Source: Geodermatophilus sp. YIM 151500
Lineage (GTDB): Bacteria; Actinomycetota; Actinomycetes; Mycobacteriales; Geodermatophilaceae
DNA length: 64,000 nucleotides
Assembly (NCBI RefSeq): GCF_025716945.1
Contig: NZ_JAOVZT010000002.1
Location: forward strand, 527,197 to 591,196
Reading direction: 5' to 3'
Shown here: positions 30,359 to 39,882 of the stretch, in pieces
Numbering within the stretch: the first letter of the stretch is position 1
Layout of the letters: each line of letters opens with the position of its first letter
Program-made: the position numbers and the translations under genes
The notes under the pieces: model-generated
What the model was told of the DNA's origin: nothing
Seen by the model: the letters and a program-made list of their open reading frames with translations, nothing else
Databases searched by the model: none

Positions 30359-30550
30359 ATGGCCAAGGCCCTGTTCGGTCACGTCGTCGCACCCGCGGAG
30401 CTCCGAGTAGCCGAGGAGAACGCCGTCCTCCGCGCCCGGGTGCGTCGCCTGGAGCGCGAGCTCGAGCAGCTGCGCGCCGAACGGGACGCCGCCATCGCCC
30501 ACGAGCTGCTGGCCTACGCCGGCGAGAAGGCCGAGCCCGCCCTGGCGTGA
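30359..30550 (+). CDS. Small coiled-coil protein, unknown function
   Basis: A 63-residue protein: a short N-terminus (MAKALFGHVVAPAE), then a strongly charged amphipathic helix with Leu/Val heptads (RVAEENAVLRARVRRLERELEQL) and an Ala-rich end. It has its own candidate promoter and lies between acyP and smc. The leucine-zipper-like segment suggests dimerisation. I cannot assign a function or named family. Confidence 0.68.
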   Translation: MAKALFGHVVAPAELRVAEENAVLRARVRRLERELEQLRAERDAAIAHELLAYAGEKAEPALA

Positions 30551-30724
30551 CGGCCGCCTCGGCCGCCTCGGGAGCAGCGAGCGGGGCGTGGTCCGAGGCG
30601 CGGAGGTCCGCCGGCGGCATCGCGTGACGCCGCGGCGCCCTGTGACGGACGCCGCCGACCTGTCACCCCCGCACCACGCTGCACGGATGCCCCGCGGTTG
30701 CGCGGAACGGACCGCTCCGTCCGG

Positions 30725-30730
30725 TACCGT
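30725..30730 (+). promoter_or_regulatory. Leaderless -10 element for smc
   Basis: TACCGT ends 9 nt before GTG 30740, with no Shine-Dalgarno between. Confidence 0.5.
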
Positions 30731-30739
30731 GCCTGATCC

Positions 30740-33700
30740 GTGCACCTGTCCAGCCTGACGCTGAAGGGCTTCAAGTCCTTCGCGTCCGCGACCACGCTCC
30801 GGCTCGAACCGGGCATCACCGCCGTGGTCGGCCCCAACGGCTCGGGCAAGTCCAACGTCGTCGACGCCATCGCCTGGGTCCTGGGCGAACAGGGCGCCAA
30901 GAGCCTGCGCGGCGGCAAGATGGAGGACGTCGTCTTCGCCGGCACGGCCGGGCGCCCGCCGCTCGGCCGGGCCGAGGTCACCCTCACCATCGACAACACC
31001 GACGGCGCCCTGCCGATCGACTACACCGAGGTGTCGATCACCCGCCGGATGTACCGCTCCGGCGAGAGCGAGTACGAGCTCAACGGCGACAAGGTCCGGC
31101 TCCTCGACGTCCAGGAGCTGCTCAGCGACGCGGGCATCGGCCGGGAGATGCACGTCATCGTCGGGCAGGGGCAGCTCGACGCCGTCCTCTCCGGCCGCCC
31201 GGAGGACCGCCGCGCCTTCGTCGAGGAGGCCGCCGGCGTCCTCAAGCACCGCAAGCGCAAGGAGAAGGCGCTCCGCAAGCTCGACGCGATGCAGGCCAAC
31301 CTCGACCGGCTGGCCGACCTCACCACCGAGCTGCGCCGCCAGCTCAAGCCCCTGGGCAAGCAGGCCGAGGTGGCCCGCCGCGCCGCGTCGGTGCAGGCCG
31401 ACCTCCGCGACGCCCGGCTGCGGTTGCTCGCCGACGACCTCGTGCAGCTGCGGGAGGCCCTCGACCGGGACGTCGCCGACGAGGCCGCGGCGCGGCAGCG
31501 GCGGGCGGCGGTCGAGGGCGAGCTGGCCGAGGCCTCCCGGCGCGAGGCCGAGCTGGAGCGGGAGCTGGCCGACGGCGCGCCACGGCTGCAGACCGCGTCG
31601 GACACCTGGTACCGGTTGTCCGCCCTGGCCGAGCGGTTCCGGGGGACCGGCCAGCTCGCCGCCGAGCGGCACCGGCACCTGTCCGCCGCCGCGCCGGCCG
31701 CGGCGGCACCCGGCCGCGACCCCGACCAGCTGGACGCCGAGGCCGACCGCGTCGCCGCCACCGAGGGCGAGCTCGCGGCCGGGCTGGACGCCGAGCGTGC
31801 CCGGCTGACCGCCGCCGTGCGGGACCGCGGCGAGCTGGAGACCGGCCTCGCGGCGGCCGAGAAGGCCTGGGTGGCCGCCGCCCGCGCGCTGGCCGACCGC
31901 CGGGAGGAGCTCGCCCGGCTGTCCGGGTCGGTCGAGGCGGCCCGGTCGCGCGCCGTCGCGGGTCGCGCCGAGGTCGAGCGGCTGGCGCTGGCCGCCGGCG
32001 AGGCCACCGACCGCGCCGAGGTCGCGGCCGATCGATTGGCGCAGCGCCGCGACGCCGCCGGCGAGCAGGAGGACGCCGACCTGGCCCTCGTCGCCGCGCA
32101 CGAGGAGGCCCTCGCCGCCTCGGCCGCCGCCGCCCGCGCGGTCACGGAGCTCACCGAGGCCGAGCGGGCCGCCGAGCGGGACCGTGCCTCGTGGCAGGCC
32201 CGCCGCGAGGCGCTGGCGCTCGGCCTGGCCCCGGACGACGGGGCGGCGACGGTCCTGTCCGCCGACCTCGACGGCGTGGTCGGTCCGGTCGCCGACCAGC
32301 TGACCGTCGCCCCCGGCGACGAGGTGGCGGTGGCCGCGGCGCTGGGCGGGATGGCCGACGCGGTCGTCGTCTCCGGGGTGCCCGAGGCCGCCGACGTCCT
32401 GCGCCACCTGGTCGACGTCGACGGCGGCCGCGCCGGGCTGCTGGTCACCGCGGGGCTCCCCCCGGTGCCCCGGGACGGCTGGCCGGACCTCCCCGAGGGC
32501 CTGCGCTGGGCCCTGGACGCCGTCGACGCCCCCGAGCCGCTGCGCCCGGCGCTGGCCCGCGCGCTCGACCGGGTCGCGCTCGTGCCCGACCTGGCCGCCG
32601 CCGCCCGGCTGGTGGGTGTCCACCCGCGGGTCCGCGCGGTGACGGCGGCCGGTGACCTCGTCGGATCCGACTGGGTCGTCGGTGGGCAGCGCGAGCGGCC
32701 CTCGCACCTGGAGGTCCGCGCCCGCGTCGAGGAGGCCGACGGCGAGCTCGCGGCCGCCGCGGCCCGCGCCGCGCAGCTGGCCGACCGGCTCGCCGCCGCC
32801 CGGGTCGCCGCCCGCGAGCGCTCCGCCGACGTCGACGCCGCACTGGCCGCCCGGCAGACCGCCGACCGCACCCGCTCCGCCGCCGCCGCCGCGCTCGCCG
32901 AGCTGGGCGCCGCCGCCCGGTCGGCGGCGGCGGAGGCCGAGCGGTCCGCCGCTGCCCGGGTGCGGGCCGAGCAGGCGCTCGAGGTGGCGCTGGCCGGTTT
33001 CGCGGAGCTGGAGGCCCGGCTCGCCGCGGCGCAGGCCGCACCGGTGGAGGAGGAGCCGCCGACGGAGGACCGCGACCGGCTGCGCGCCGAGGTGGCGGCC
33101 GCCCGGCAGGTGGAGACCGAGGCACGGCTCGCCGTCCGCACCGCCGAGGAGCGCGCCCGGGCCCTGCACGGCCGCGCCGAGTCGCTGCGCCGGCAGGCGC
33201 GGCAGGAGCGGGCCGCGCGGGAGCGGGCGGCGGCCGCGCGGGCCGCGCGGGAGCGCGGAGCCGCCGTGGCGGCGCGGGTGCGTGCCGACGCCGAGCGGGC
33301 GCTGGCGGCCGTGGGGACCTCGCTCACCCGGGCCGCGGCCGAGCGGGACGAGCTCGCCGCCGCCCGCAGCGCCCAGGAGGCCGAGCTGCTCGACGTGCGC
33401 GCCCGCGTGCGCGCCGCGACCGCCGAGCTGGACCGGCTCACCGACGAGGTCCACCGCGACGAGGTCGCCCGCGCGGAGCAGCGGTACCGCATCGAGGCCC
33501 TGGAGGCCCGCGCGGCCGAGGAGTTCGGCGTCGACCGGGCCACGCTGCTCGCCGAGTACGGACCCGCCGCCCCGGTGCCGCCGGGCGCCCAGCAGGTGGC
33601 CGCGGCCGAGGCCGCCGACGAGCCGGCCCCCGCGGCGGTGCCGTACGACCGCGCCGTCCAGGAGCAGCGGGCTGCCCGGGCCGAGCGCGACCTGGCCGCC

Positions 33701-34309
33701 CTGGGCAAGGTCAACCCGCTGGCGCTGGAGGAGTTCGCCGCGCTGGAGGAGCGGCAGACCTTCCTGGCCACCCAGCTCGAGGACCTCCGGGCCACCCGCC
33801 GCGACCTGCTCACCGTCGTCCGCGAGGTCGACGACCGCATCCACGACGTGTTCTCCGCCGCGTTCGCCGACGTCGCCCGCGAGTTCGAGACGGTCTTCGC
33901 CACGCTGTTCCCCGGCGGTTCCGGGCGGCTGGTGCTCACCGATCCCGACTCGATGCTCACCACCGGCGTCGAGGTGGAGGCGCGGCCGCCGGGCAAGAAG
34001 GTCAAGCGGCTGTCGCTGCTCTCGGGCGGCGAGCGCTCGCTGACCGCGGTGGCCCTGCTGGTCGCGATCTTCCGCGCCCGACCCTCGCCGTTCTACGTGC
34101 TCGACGAGGTCGAGGCGGCGCTGGACGACGTCAACCTCGGCCGGCTGCTCACCCTGATCGGCGAGCTGCGCGCCACGTCCCAGCTGATCGTCATCACCCA
34201 CCAGAAGCGCACCATGGAGATCGCCGACGCGCTGTACGGCGTGAGCATGCGCGGCGACGGCATCACCGGCGTGATCAGCCAGCGGCTCCGCGAGCTCGAG
34301 ACCGCCTGA
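30740..34309 (+). CDS. smc: Chromosome segregation protein SMC
   Basis: The 1189-residue condensin core ATPase. Walker A GPNGSGKSNVVDAI lies in the N-terminal head. Two long Ala/Glu/Arg coiled coils flank the hinge (about residues 495-640, VLSADLDGVVGPVADQL). The C-terminal head has the signature LLSGGERSLTAVALLVAIF and Walker B FYVLDEVEAALDD. Length is normal. No scpA or scpB gene is in the window. It is followed by a hairpin terminator facing a convergent gene. Confidence 0.98.
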   Translation: MHLSSLTLKGFKSFASATTLRLEPGITAVVGPNGSGKSNVVDAIAWVLGEQGAKSLRGGKMEDVVFAGTAGRPPLGRAEVTLTIDNTDGALPIDYTEVSITRRMYRSGESEYELNGDKVRLLDVQELLSDAGIGREMHVIVGQGQLDAVLSGRPEDRRAFVEEAAGVLKHRKRKEKALRKLDAMQANLDRLADLTTELRRQLKPLGKQAEVARRAASVQADLRDARLRLLADDLVQLREALDRDVADEAAARQRRAAVEGELAEASRREAELERELADGAPRLQTASDTWYRLSALAERFRGTGQLAAERHRHLSAAAPAAAAPGRDPDQLDAEADRVAATEGELAAGLDAERARLTAAVRDRGELETGLAAAEKAWVAAARALADRREELARLSGSVEAARSRAVAGRAEVERLALAAGEATDRAEVAADRLAQRRDAAGEQEDADLALVAAHEEALAASAAAARAVTELTEAERAAERDRASWQARREALALGLAPDDGAATVLSADLDGVVGPVADQLTVAPGDEVAVAAALGGMADAVVVSGVPEAADVLRHLVDVDGGRAGLLVTAGLPPVPRDGWPDLPEGLRWALDAVDAPEPLRPALARALDRVALVPDLAAAARLVGVHPRVRAVTAAGDLVGSDWVVGGQRERPSHLEVRARVEEADGELAAAAARAAQLADRLAAARVAARERSADVDAALAARQTADRTRSAAAAALAELGAAARSAAAEAERSAAARVRAEQALEVALAGFAELEARLAAAQAAPVEEEPPTEDRDRLRAEVAAARQVETEARLAVRTAEERARALHGRAESLRRQARQERAARERAAAARAARERGAAVAARVRADAERALAAVGTSLTRAAAERDELAAARSAQEAELLDVRARVRAATAELDRLTDEVHRDEVARAEQRYRIEALEARAAEEFGVDRATLLAEYGPAAPVPPGAQQVAAAEAADEPAPAAVPYDRAVQEQRAARAERDLAALGKVNPLALEEFAALEERQTFLATQLEDLRATRRDLLTVVREVDDRIHDVFSAAFADVAREFETVFATLFPGGSGRLVLTDPDSMLTTGVEVEARPPGKKVKRLSLLSGGERSLTAVALLVAIFRARPSPFYVLDEVEAALDDVNLGRLLTLIGELRATSQLIVITHQKRTMEIADALYGVSMRGDGITGVISQRLRELETA

Positions 34310-34335
34310 GCGGGGGCCCCCTCCTCGGACCCGCC

Positions 34336-34385
34336 TGCAGGGACGACGGACCCCGGTCGGCTGTCCGGACCCCGTCTTCCCTGCA
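34336..34385. terminator. Bidirectional terminator after smc
   Basis: Arms 34336-34349 and 34372-34385 pair over 14 positions with one mismatch, and the 22-nt centre can pair further. It lies between the convergent smc and nuclease-fold phosphatase genes. Confidence 0.55.
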
Positions 34386-34410
34386 CCGGGTCGGTGGCCG
34401 AGCGCCGGGG

Positions 34411-35250
34411 TCAGACGCCGCTGCGGACCTCGAGGTCGACGACGACGGGCAGGTGGTCGGAGGCCCCGGCGGCGCCGACGACGTGCGCCGCCGTGACCGC
34501 GACGCCGTCGGAGACCCACACGTGGTCGATGCGCCGGTGCGGCGCGCGGGACGGGAACGTCAGCCCCTCGTCGCGGTGCCAGAACCGCCAGCCGGACCGG
34601 TCGCCGCGGGACCGCGCCAGGTCCCAGGCGTCGGTGAAGCGCTCGCGCAGCGGGGCGAGCTCGGGGGCGTCGGGCACGGTGTTGAAGTCCCCGACGACCA
34701 CGCCGGTGTCCATCGGTTCGGTGTGCAGCGCGGCCACCGCCGCCACCTGCGCCGCGCGCCGCTCGGGTGCGCCGGTGCTCAGGTGGGTGTTGGTGACCCA
34801 CAGCGCGGCACCGTCGAGCTCCACGAGCGTGCGCAGGGCGCACCGCGGCTCCCCGCCGCCGGGGAGCCGGTGCACGTCGCTGACCAGGATCGGCAGCCGG
34901 GAGAGCAGCGCGTTGCCGTACTGCTTCCGCGGGCCGCCGTCGGGACGCGGCTCGTCGATGGCCGGGCCCCACGCCAGCTGCACGTCCAGCGCGCGCGCGA
35001 GCAGCGTCGCCTGGTCGACGTCCTCGCTGCGCGGCCCGAAGTGCCGGTCGACCTCCTGCAGGCAGAGGACGTCGGCGTCCAGGGACTGCAGCAGCGAGGC
35101 CAGCCGCGGGAGGTCGTGCCGGCCGTCGGGGCCCACCCCGTGGTGGATGTTGAAGCAGGCCAGCCGGACCGGGATCGGCGGCTGGCCGGGGCCCGGGGCC
35201 GGCTTCGGCGCCGGGCCTCCTCCGGGGGTGGGCTGGGGGACGTCGCGCAC
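34411..35250 (-). CDS. Endonuclease/exonuclease/phosphatase-family protein
   Basis: A 279-residue metal-dependent phosphoesterase. CFNIHHGVG holds the Asn, VLCLQEVDRHFG the catalytic Glu, VVVGDFNTVPDAPE the Asp/Asn pair, and DHVWVSDG plus ASDHLPVVVDLEV the terminal Asp-His. The first 25 residues are Pro/Gly-rich with no signal peptide. The family covers DNases, phosphodiesterases and lipid phosphatases. It begins 12 bases after the PhoD stop, so the two phosphoesterases probably share an mRNA, perhaps in phosphate scavenging. Confidence 0.85.
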   Translation of the reverse strand: MRDVPQPTPGGGPAPKPAPGPGQPPIPVRLACFNIHHGVGPDGRHDLPRLASLLQSLDADVLCLQEVDRHFGPRSEDVDQATLLARALDVQLAWGPAIDEPRPDGGPRKQYGNALLSRLPILVSDVHRLPGGGEPRCALRTLVELDGAALWVTNTHLSTGAPERRAAQVAAVAALHTEPMDTGVVVGDFNTVPDAPELAPLRERFTDAWDLARSRGDRSGWRFWHRDEGLTFPSRAPHRRIDHVWVSDGVAVTAAHVVGAAGASDHLPVVVDLEVRSGV

Positions 35251-35262
35251 CCCTCCAGCCTG

Positions 35263-36942
35263 TCAGGCCGGGGCGAGCTCCATGTCCGCCACCTGGCGCC
35301 ATTCGTCGCGGCCCTGCCCGTCCCGGCCCGTGGCGTACAGCAGGAACCTGGCCTGGCGGCCGTCGAGCACCAGCTCGCCGATCTCGTTGCCGAAGTACGG
35401 GCCCGCCTGCTTCTCCCACTCCAGCGAGGTCGGTTCGACCCTCGCCAGCCGACCCACCCCGTCGGTCAGGCGCCGGGCCCAGCGGCTCCAGCCGATCCGG
35501 AAGCCGACCTTGATGGGGTGCGGCGCCTGGTTGTGCAGCGGTGAGACGGTCAGCTGGTGCACCCGGCTGCTCAGGCCGTCGGGACGCACCAGCTCGGCGC
35601 AGTAGGCGTGGTGGACGTCTCCGGAGAGCACCAGTGCCGTCGCCGGCGGCCGTCCGTGCTCGCCGCGGGCCACCGACAGCAGGGCCCGGCCGAGCCGTTC
35701 GAAGGAGTCGTGGAACGCCGACCAGTGCTCCAGGTCGGCGGCCTGGCGCAGGAGCTCCGCCAGCGCGCCGAGGGGGCCGCCGACGTGCCGCTGCTTGAGG
35801 GTCTCGTTCCAGCGCTCGATGTTGTGGACGGCGTGCGGCAGCAGCCACGGCAGCGAGGTGCCGAGGACGAGGTGCTCCACGCCGTCGCCGACGGCGTTGC
35901 GCATCGCCGCCTCGACCCACGCGAACTCCTCGTCGTCGAGCATCGCCCGCTGCCTCTCCTCGAGCACCCGGCCGGCGCGGCTGTCGATCATGATCAGCCG
36001 GGTCGGGCCCCAGTGCCGCACGAAGCTCCAGCGGACGGTCGTCGGTTCGGCGTCGGCGCGCTCGGCCATGTCCCGCAGCAGCGGCTCGGCGTCGTCGTCG
36101 TCCTCGGGCAGGCCCAGCACGGCCTGCCAGGTCTTGTTCTGCGCCAGCTCGTCCGGGCTGAGGTTGCCCAGGTGCTGGTAGACCCAGTAGCTGATCAGAC
36201 CGCCGAGGATGCGGTCGGACCACCACTCCTTGCCCAGCATCTTCTGCCGCCAGGCCGCCGAGGTGTTCCAGTCGTCGATCATCTCGTGGTCGTCGAAGAT
36301 CATCGACGACGGGATCGTCGACAGCAGCCAGCGGACCTGCGGATCGCTCCAGGACTCGGCGTAGAGCCGCGTGTACTCCTCGAAGTTCGCCGCCTGCTCG
36401 CCGGGCGCCCGGTCGAGGTCGCGGCGGCGCGCCAGCCACCGCTTGGTGCCGGGGGTCAGCGCGTCGGCGTAGACCTGGTCGCCGAGCATCACCAGCGCGT
36501 CGGGCCATTCGCCCTCCGGCCGCGTCGCCATCTGCGTCGCGTAGCTGTCCAGGGCGTCGGGTGGGATCTTCGCGTCCGCCTCGACGCTGCCGCGCGTGGC
36601 GTAGCGGCAGGAGCCGAAGGCCAGGCGGAACGGGCCGGGCCCTCCTGGCGTGCGGATCCGGCAGGCCGGGAACGGGTCGTGCTCCTCGGGCCAGACCCGG
36701 CGGCCGTCGAGGTGCACCTCGTAGGGCGTGGTGCTGCCGGGTGCCAACCCCTCCACCACGACCAGGGCGAAGTGGTGCCCACCGACGCAGAACGTGCGGG
36801 CGCGGCGGCCGAGCACCTCGACGGTGCACGACCGGTCGGTCTCCACCCAGATGGTGGCGGACACGGGGTCGACGTGCCGCAGCAGCGGGCCCAGACGCAG
36901 CGCCGGGTCCGGTCCCCGCGCCGCCTCCTCGGAGGGGTTCAT
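35263..36942 (-). CDS. PhoD-like metallophosphatase
   Basis: A 559-residue protein of the PhoD/TTRAP-like class. An N-terminal Ig-like domain (GPLLRHVDPVSATIWVET) precedes the catalytic domain with FGSCRY, MLGDQVYADAL, IFDDHEMIDDWN and LSGDVHHAYCAEL. No signal peptide is seen, so it may act intracellularly rather than as a secreted alkaline phosphatase; the substrate is open. ATG 36942 is divergent from ftsY across an 87-base gap. Confidence 0.87.
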   Translation of the reverse strand: MNPSEEAARGPDPALRLGPLLRHVDPVSATIWVETDRSCTVEVLGRRARTFCVGGHHFALVVVEGLAPGSTTPYEVHLDGRRVWPEEHDPFPACRIRTPGGPGPFRLAFGSCRYATRGSVEADAKIPPDALDSYATQMATRPEGEWPDALVMLGDQVYADALTPGTKRWLARRRDLDRAPGEQAANFEEYTRLYAESWSDPQVRWLLSTIPSSMIFDDHEMIDDWNTSAAWRQKMLGKEWWSDRILGGLISYWVYQHLGNLSPDELAQNKTWQAVLGLPEDDDDAEPLLRDMAERADAEPTTVRWSFVRHWGPTRLIMIDSRAGRVLEERQRAMLDDEEFAWVEAAMRNAVGDGVEHLVLGTSLPWLLPHAVHNIERWNETLKQRHVGGPLGALAELLRQAADLEHWSAFHDSFERLGRALLSVARGEHGRPPATALVLSGDVHHAYCAELVRPDGLSSRVHQLTVSPLHNQAPHPIKVGFRIGWSRWARRLTDGVGRLARVEPTSLEWEKQAGPYFGNEIGELVLDGRQARFLLYATGRDGQGRDEWRQVADMELAPA

Positions 36943-37029
36943 GGCGCCCAGCCTGGCCCATCGACCTCGCAAACGCCCGCGTCCCACGCGCGGTCCGGCG
37001 GGGAGGGGCCGGCTGGGAGGATCGGCGGC

Positions 37030-38271
37030 ATGGAGTTCGTGCTGATCGCGATCGCGATCCTGCTCGTCGCCCTCATCGCCGTCGCCGGCCTGCTGGTGGG
37101 GCGCGGGCGCCGGACCACCCGGCTCGACGAGGACGCCGCCGCCGGCACGACGCTGACGCGGCCGCGCCCGCCGACGACCGGGGACGAGCAGGCCGACCGG
37201 GGCTCCGGCGCGACGGCGTCCGGGCTGCTCGAGCCCCCGGCCGTCGAGCCGCCGGTGGCTCCACCGGCGGAGGCGCCGGTCGAGCTGCCGCCGGCCGAGC
37301 CCGAGCCCGGACTGGTCCTCGAGACCCCGCCGCCGTCGGCCGGCCGGCTCGTCCGGCTGCGGTCCCGGCTGGCCCGCTCCCAGTCCTCGCTCGGCCGCGG
37401 GCTGCTCACCGTGCTCGCCCGCGAGCGGCTCACCGAGGACGACTGGGAGGAGATCGAGGAGACGCTGCTGGCCGCCGACGTCGGCGTCGCCGCGACGCAG
37501 CACATCGTCGACCGGCTGCGCACCCAGTCGATGGTCCTGGCCACCGCGTCCGGCACCGAGCTGCGCGAGCTGCTGGTCCAGGAGCTGGCCACGGTGCTCG
37601 GTCCCGACCTCGACCGGCGCCTGGGCACGCGGCGTCGCGAGGGCCGCCCCGGCGTCGTCCTCGTGGTGGGCGTCAACGGGGCCGGCAAGACGACCACGGT
37701 CGGCAAGCTCGCCCGCGTGCTCGTCGGAGACGGGCACAGCGTGGTGCTCGGCGCGGCCGACACGTTCCGCGCCGCGGCCGCCGACCAGCTCGAGACCTGG
37801 GGGGAGCGGGTCGGCGTCCTCACCGTCCGCGGGCGCGAGGGCGGTGACCCGGCGTCGGTCGCCTTCGAGGCGGTGCGCACCGGCATCGAAGGGGAGGCCG
37901 ACACGGTCGTCATCGACACCGCCGGCCGGCTGCACACCAAGGCGGGCCTGATGGACGAGCTCGGCAAGGTCAAGCGGGTCGTGGAGAAGCAGTCCCCGGT
38001 CACCGAGGTGCTGCTCGTGCTCGACGCGACCACGGGGCAGAACGGCGTCGTCCAGGCCCGCGTCTTCACCGAGGCGGTCGACGTCACCGGCGTCGTCCTC
38101 ACCAAGCTCGACGGGACGGCGAAGGGCGGCATCGTCGTCTCCGTGCAGCGGGAGCTCGGCATCCCGGTCAAGCTGGTCGGCCTGGGGGAGGGCCCCGACG
38201 ACCTGGCCCCGTTCGAGCCACGGGCCTTCGCCGAGGCGCTGGTCGGCGGGGCGGACGCCGCGGCCGCCTGA
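37030..38271 (+). CDS. ftsY: Signal recognition particle receptor FtsY
   Basis: Docks SRP-ribosome complexes to the membrane. The 413-residue protein has an N-terminal transmembrane helix (residues 3-24, FVLIAIAILLVALIAVAGLLVG), a Pro/Glu-rich acidic linker to about residue 100, then the NG domain: LLAADVGVAATQHIV, G1 GVNGAGKTTTVGKLA, DTFRAAAADQLETW, DTAGRLHTK and TKLDGTAKGG. The partner ffh lies 8 kb downstream on the same strand. The membrane anchor is typical of actinobacterial FtsY. Confidence 0.97.
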   Translation: MEFVLIAIAILLVALIAVAGLLVGRGRRTTRLDEDAAAGTTLTRPRPPTTGDEQADRGSGATASGLLEPPAVEPPVAPPAEAPVELPPAEPEPGLVLETPPPSAGRLVRLRSRLARSQSSLGRGLLTVLARERLTEDDWEEIEETLLAADVGVAATQHIVDRLRTQSMVLATASGTELRELLVQELATVLGPDLDRRLGTRRREGRPGVVLVVGVNGAGKTTTVGKLARVLVGDGHSVVLGAADTFRAAAADQLETWGERVGVLTVRGREGGDPASVAFEAVRTGIEGEADTVVIDTAGRLHTKAGLMDELGKVKRVVEKQSPVTEVLLVLDATTGQNGVVQARVFTEAVDVTGVVLTKLDGTAKGGIVVSVQRELGIPVKLVGLGEGPDDLAPFEPRAFAEALVGGADAAAA

Positions 38272-38289
38272 GGAGGGAGCTCCGGCCTC

Positions 38290-38315
38290 CCCGCCCGGGG
38301 CAGGCCCGGGACGGG
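38290..38315. terminator. Hairpin between convergent ftsY and cbiO
   Basis: CCCGCCCGGG (38290-38299) pairs with CCCGGGACGGG (38305-38315) around a 5-nt loop with one bulge. Confidence 0.4.
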
Positions 38316-38331
38316 CCGACCGGACGCGTCC

Positions 38332-39102
38332 TCAGGTCCGGGTCGGGTCGAACCCGTAGGGCAGCTCGAGCCGGTGGGCGGTGAGCAGGTCGGCGTCGGC
38401 GAGCAGCGCGCGCGTCGGCCCGTCGGCCACCACGGTCCCGCGGTCGAGGACCACCGAGCGCGGGCACAGCTGCAGGGCGTAGGGCAGGTCGTGCGTGACC
38501 ATCAGCAGGGTCACCGGCAGCGCGTCGAGCACCTCGGCCAGCTCCCGCCGCCCGGCCGGGTCCAGGTTGGACGACGGCTCGTCGAGCACCAGGATCTCCG
38601 GGTGCATCGACAGCACGGTGGCGACGGCGACGCGGCGGCGCTGGCCGAACGACAGGTGGTGCGGCGGCCGGTCGGCGACCCCGGCCATGCCCACCCGGTC
38701 GAGCGCCTCGGCCACCCGCGCGGCGACCTCGGCCTCCGGCAGCCCGAGGTTGCGCGGACCGAAGGCCACGTCCTCGCCGACGGTCGGCATGAACAGCTGG
38801 TCGTCGGGGTCCTGGAAGACGATGCCCACGCGGCGGCGGATCTCCCGCAGCGCGGGCTTCGCGACGGGCAGGCCGGCGACCTCCACCCGGCCGCGGCCGG
38901 CCTGCAGGATGCCGTTGAGGTGCAGGACCAGGGTGGTCTTGCCGGCCCCGTTGGGCCCGAGCAGCGCCACCCGCTCGCCCCGCTCGATGCGCAGGTCGAC
39001 ACCGAAGAGGGCCTGGTGGCCGTCGGGGTAGGCGAAGGCCAGGTCCTCGACGAGCAGGGACGGGACGGGCCGATCGCTCGGCGACGACGGGGGAGCGCTC
39101 AC
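38332..39102 (-). CDS. ECF transporter ATPase, CbiO/NikO type
   Basis: A 256-residue ABC ATPase energising divalent-cation uptake. LLGPNGAGKTTLVLHLNG is Walker A, VFQDPDDQLFMPTVGEDVAFGP the CbiO-type Q-loop, LSFGQRRRVAVATVL the signature and ILVLDEPSSNLDP Walker B. GTG 39102 is set by the GTGA overlap with the preceding CbiQ gene; the longer in-frame start at 39168 would lie inside that gene. Last gene of a four-gene operon. Confidence 0.93.
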   Translation of the reverse strand: MSAPPSSPSDRPVPSLLVEDLAFAYPDGHQALFGVDLRIERGERVALLGPNGAGKTTLVLHLNGILQAGRGRVEVAGLPVAKPALREIRRRVGIVFQDPDDQLFMPTVGEDVAFGPRNLGLPEAEVAARVAEALDRVGMAGVADRPPHHLSFGQRRRVAVATVLSMHPEILVLDEPSSNLDPAGRRELAEVLDALPVTLLMVTHDLPYALQLCPRSVVLDRGTVVADGPTRALLADADLLTAHRLELPYGFDPTRT

Positions 39103-39881
39103 CCGAGCAGTGCGCCGGTGAGGAGGGCGGCGGCCGCGCCCAGCGGCAGGGCCAGCGCCGTCCACCACTGCCGCGCGGGCACCGCCTCGGACGAGCCGCC
39201 GGGGAGCCGGCCGGCGTAGCCCCGCGACAGCATCGCCAGGTGCACCCGCTCGCCGCGCTCGAAGGAGCGGACGAACAGCGCACCGACCGCCGGGCCGAGC
39301 ACCCGCAGCGCGCCGAGGTGGCGGCCGCGGAAGCCGCGCGACTCGCGGGCCACCCGCATCCGGCGCAGCTCGCCGGCCACCACGTCGGCGTAGCGGATCA
39401 TGAACGACAGGATCTGCACCAGCAGCGGCGGCAGGCGCAGCCGCTCCAGCCCGCGCAGCAGCGCCCGCGGCTCGGTCGTCGCGGCCAGCACGGTGGCGGC
39501 GAGCACCGAGAGCGTGGCCTTCGCCAGGATGCCGCCGCCGACGGCCAGCCCGTCGGCCGACAAGGCCAGGCCGAGCACCTCGACCCGCGGCCCGCGGGAG
39601 ACGAACGGCAGCAGCAGCGCGAAGGCCACGAACGGCAGCTCGACCAGCAGGCCCCGGGCCAGCCGGGCCGGCCGGACGCGCGCCACCGCGGCGGCGGTGA
39701 GCACGAGCAGCAGGTAGCCGGCGTAGGCGGCCGGCGCCCAGGCCGCGTGCACCGGGGTCGCCACGACGACCAGCGCGAACGCGAGGACGGCGACCAGCTT
39801 CGGGTGCGCCGCCAGCCGGTGCACCGGGCTCGCGCCGGACCCGGTGCCGGTGCCGGGCCCGAGCAGGCCGACCGCGGCCAC
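39099..39881 (-). CDS. ECF transporter transmembrane protein, CbiQ/NikQ type
   Basis: A 260-residue EcfT protein with about six hydrophobic helices and the coupling motifs AxRSRG-like VARESRGFRG and AMLSRGYAGRLPG that contact the ATPase. Its start is one base after the stop of the PDGLE gene and its stop overlaps the ATPase gene. Confidence 0.9.
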   Translation of the reverse strand: MAAVGLLGPGTGTGSGASPVHRLAAHPKLVAVLAFALVVVATPVHAAWAPAAYAGYLLLVLTAAAVARVRPARLARGLLVELPFVAFALLLPFVSRGPRVEVLGLALSADGLAVGGGILAKATLSVLAATVLAATTEPRALLRGLERLRLPPLLVQILSFMIRYADVVAGELRRMRVARESRGFRGRHLGALRVLGPAVGALFVRSFERGERVHLAMLSRGYAGRLPGGSSEAVPARQWWTALALPLGAAAALLTGALLG

Positions 39882-39882
39882 G

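Noticed and set aside
30326-36961. A minus-strand open frame of more than 2,200 codons opposite smc and continuing past it
   Set aside because: It is a by-product of codon bias in very GC-rich DNA: low-complexity Gly/Arg/Leu/Gln translation, no recognisable domain, and it lies opposite an unambiguous smc gene.
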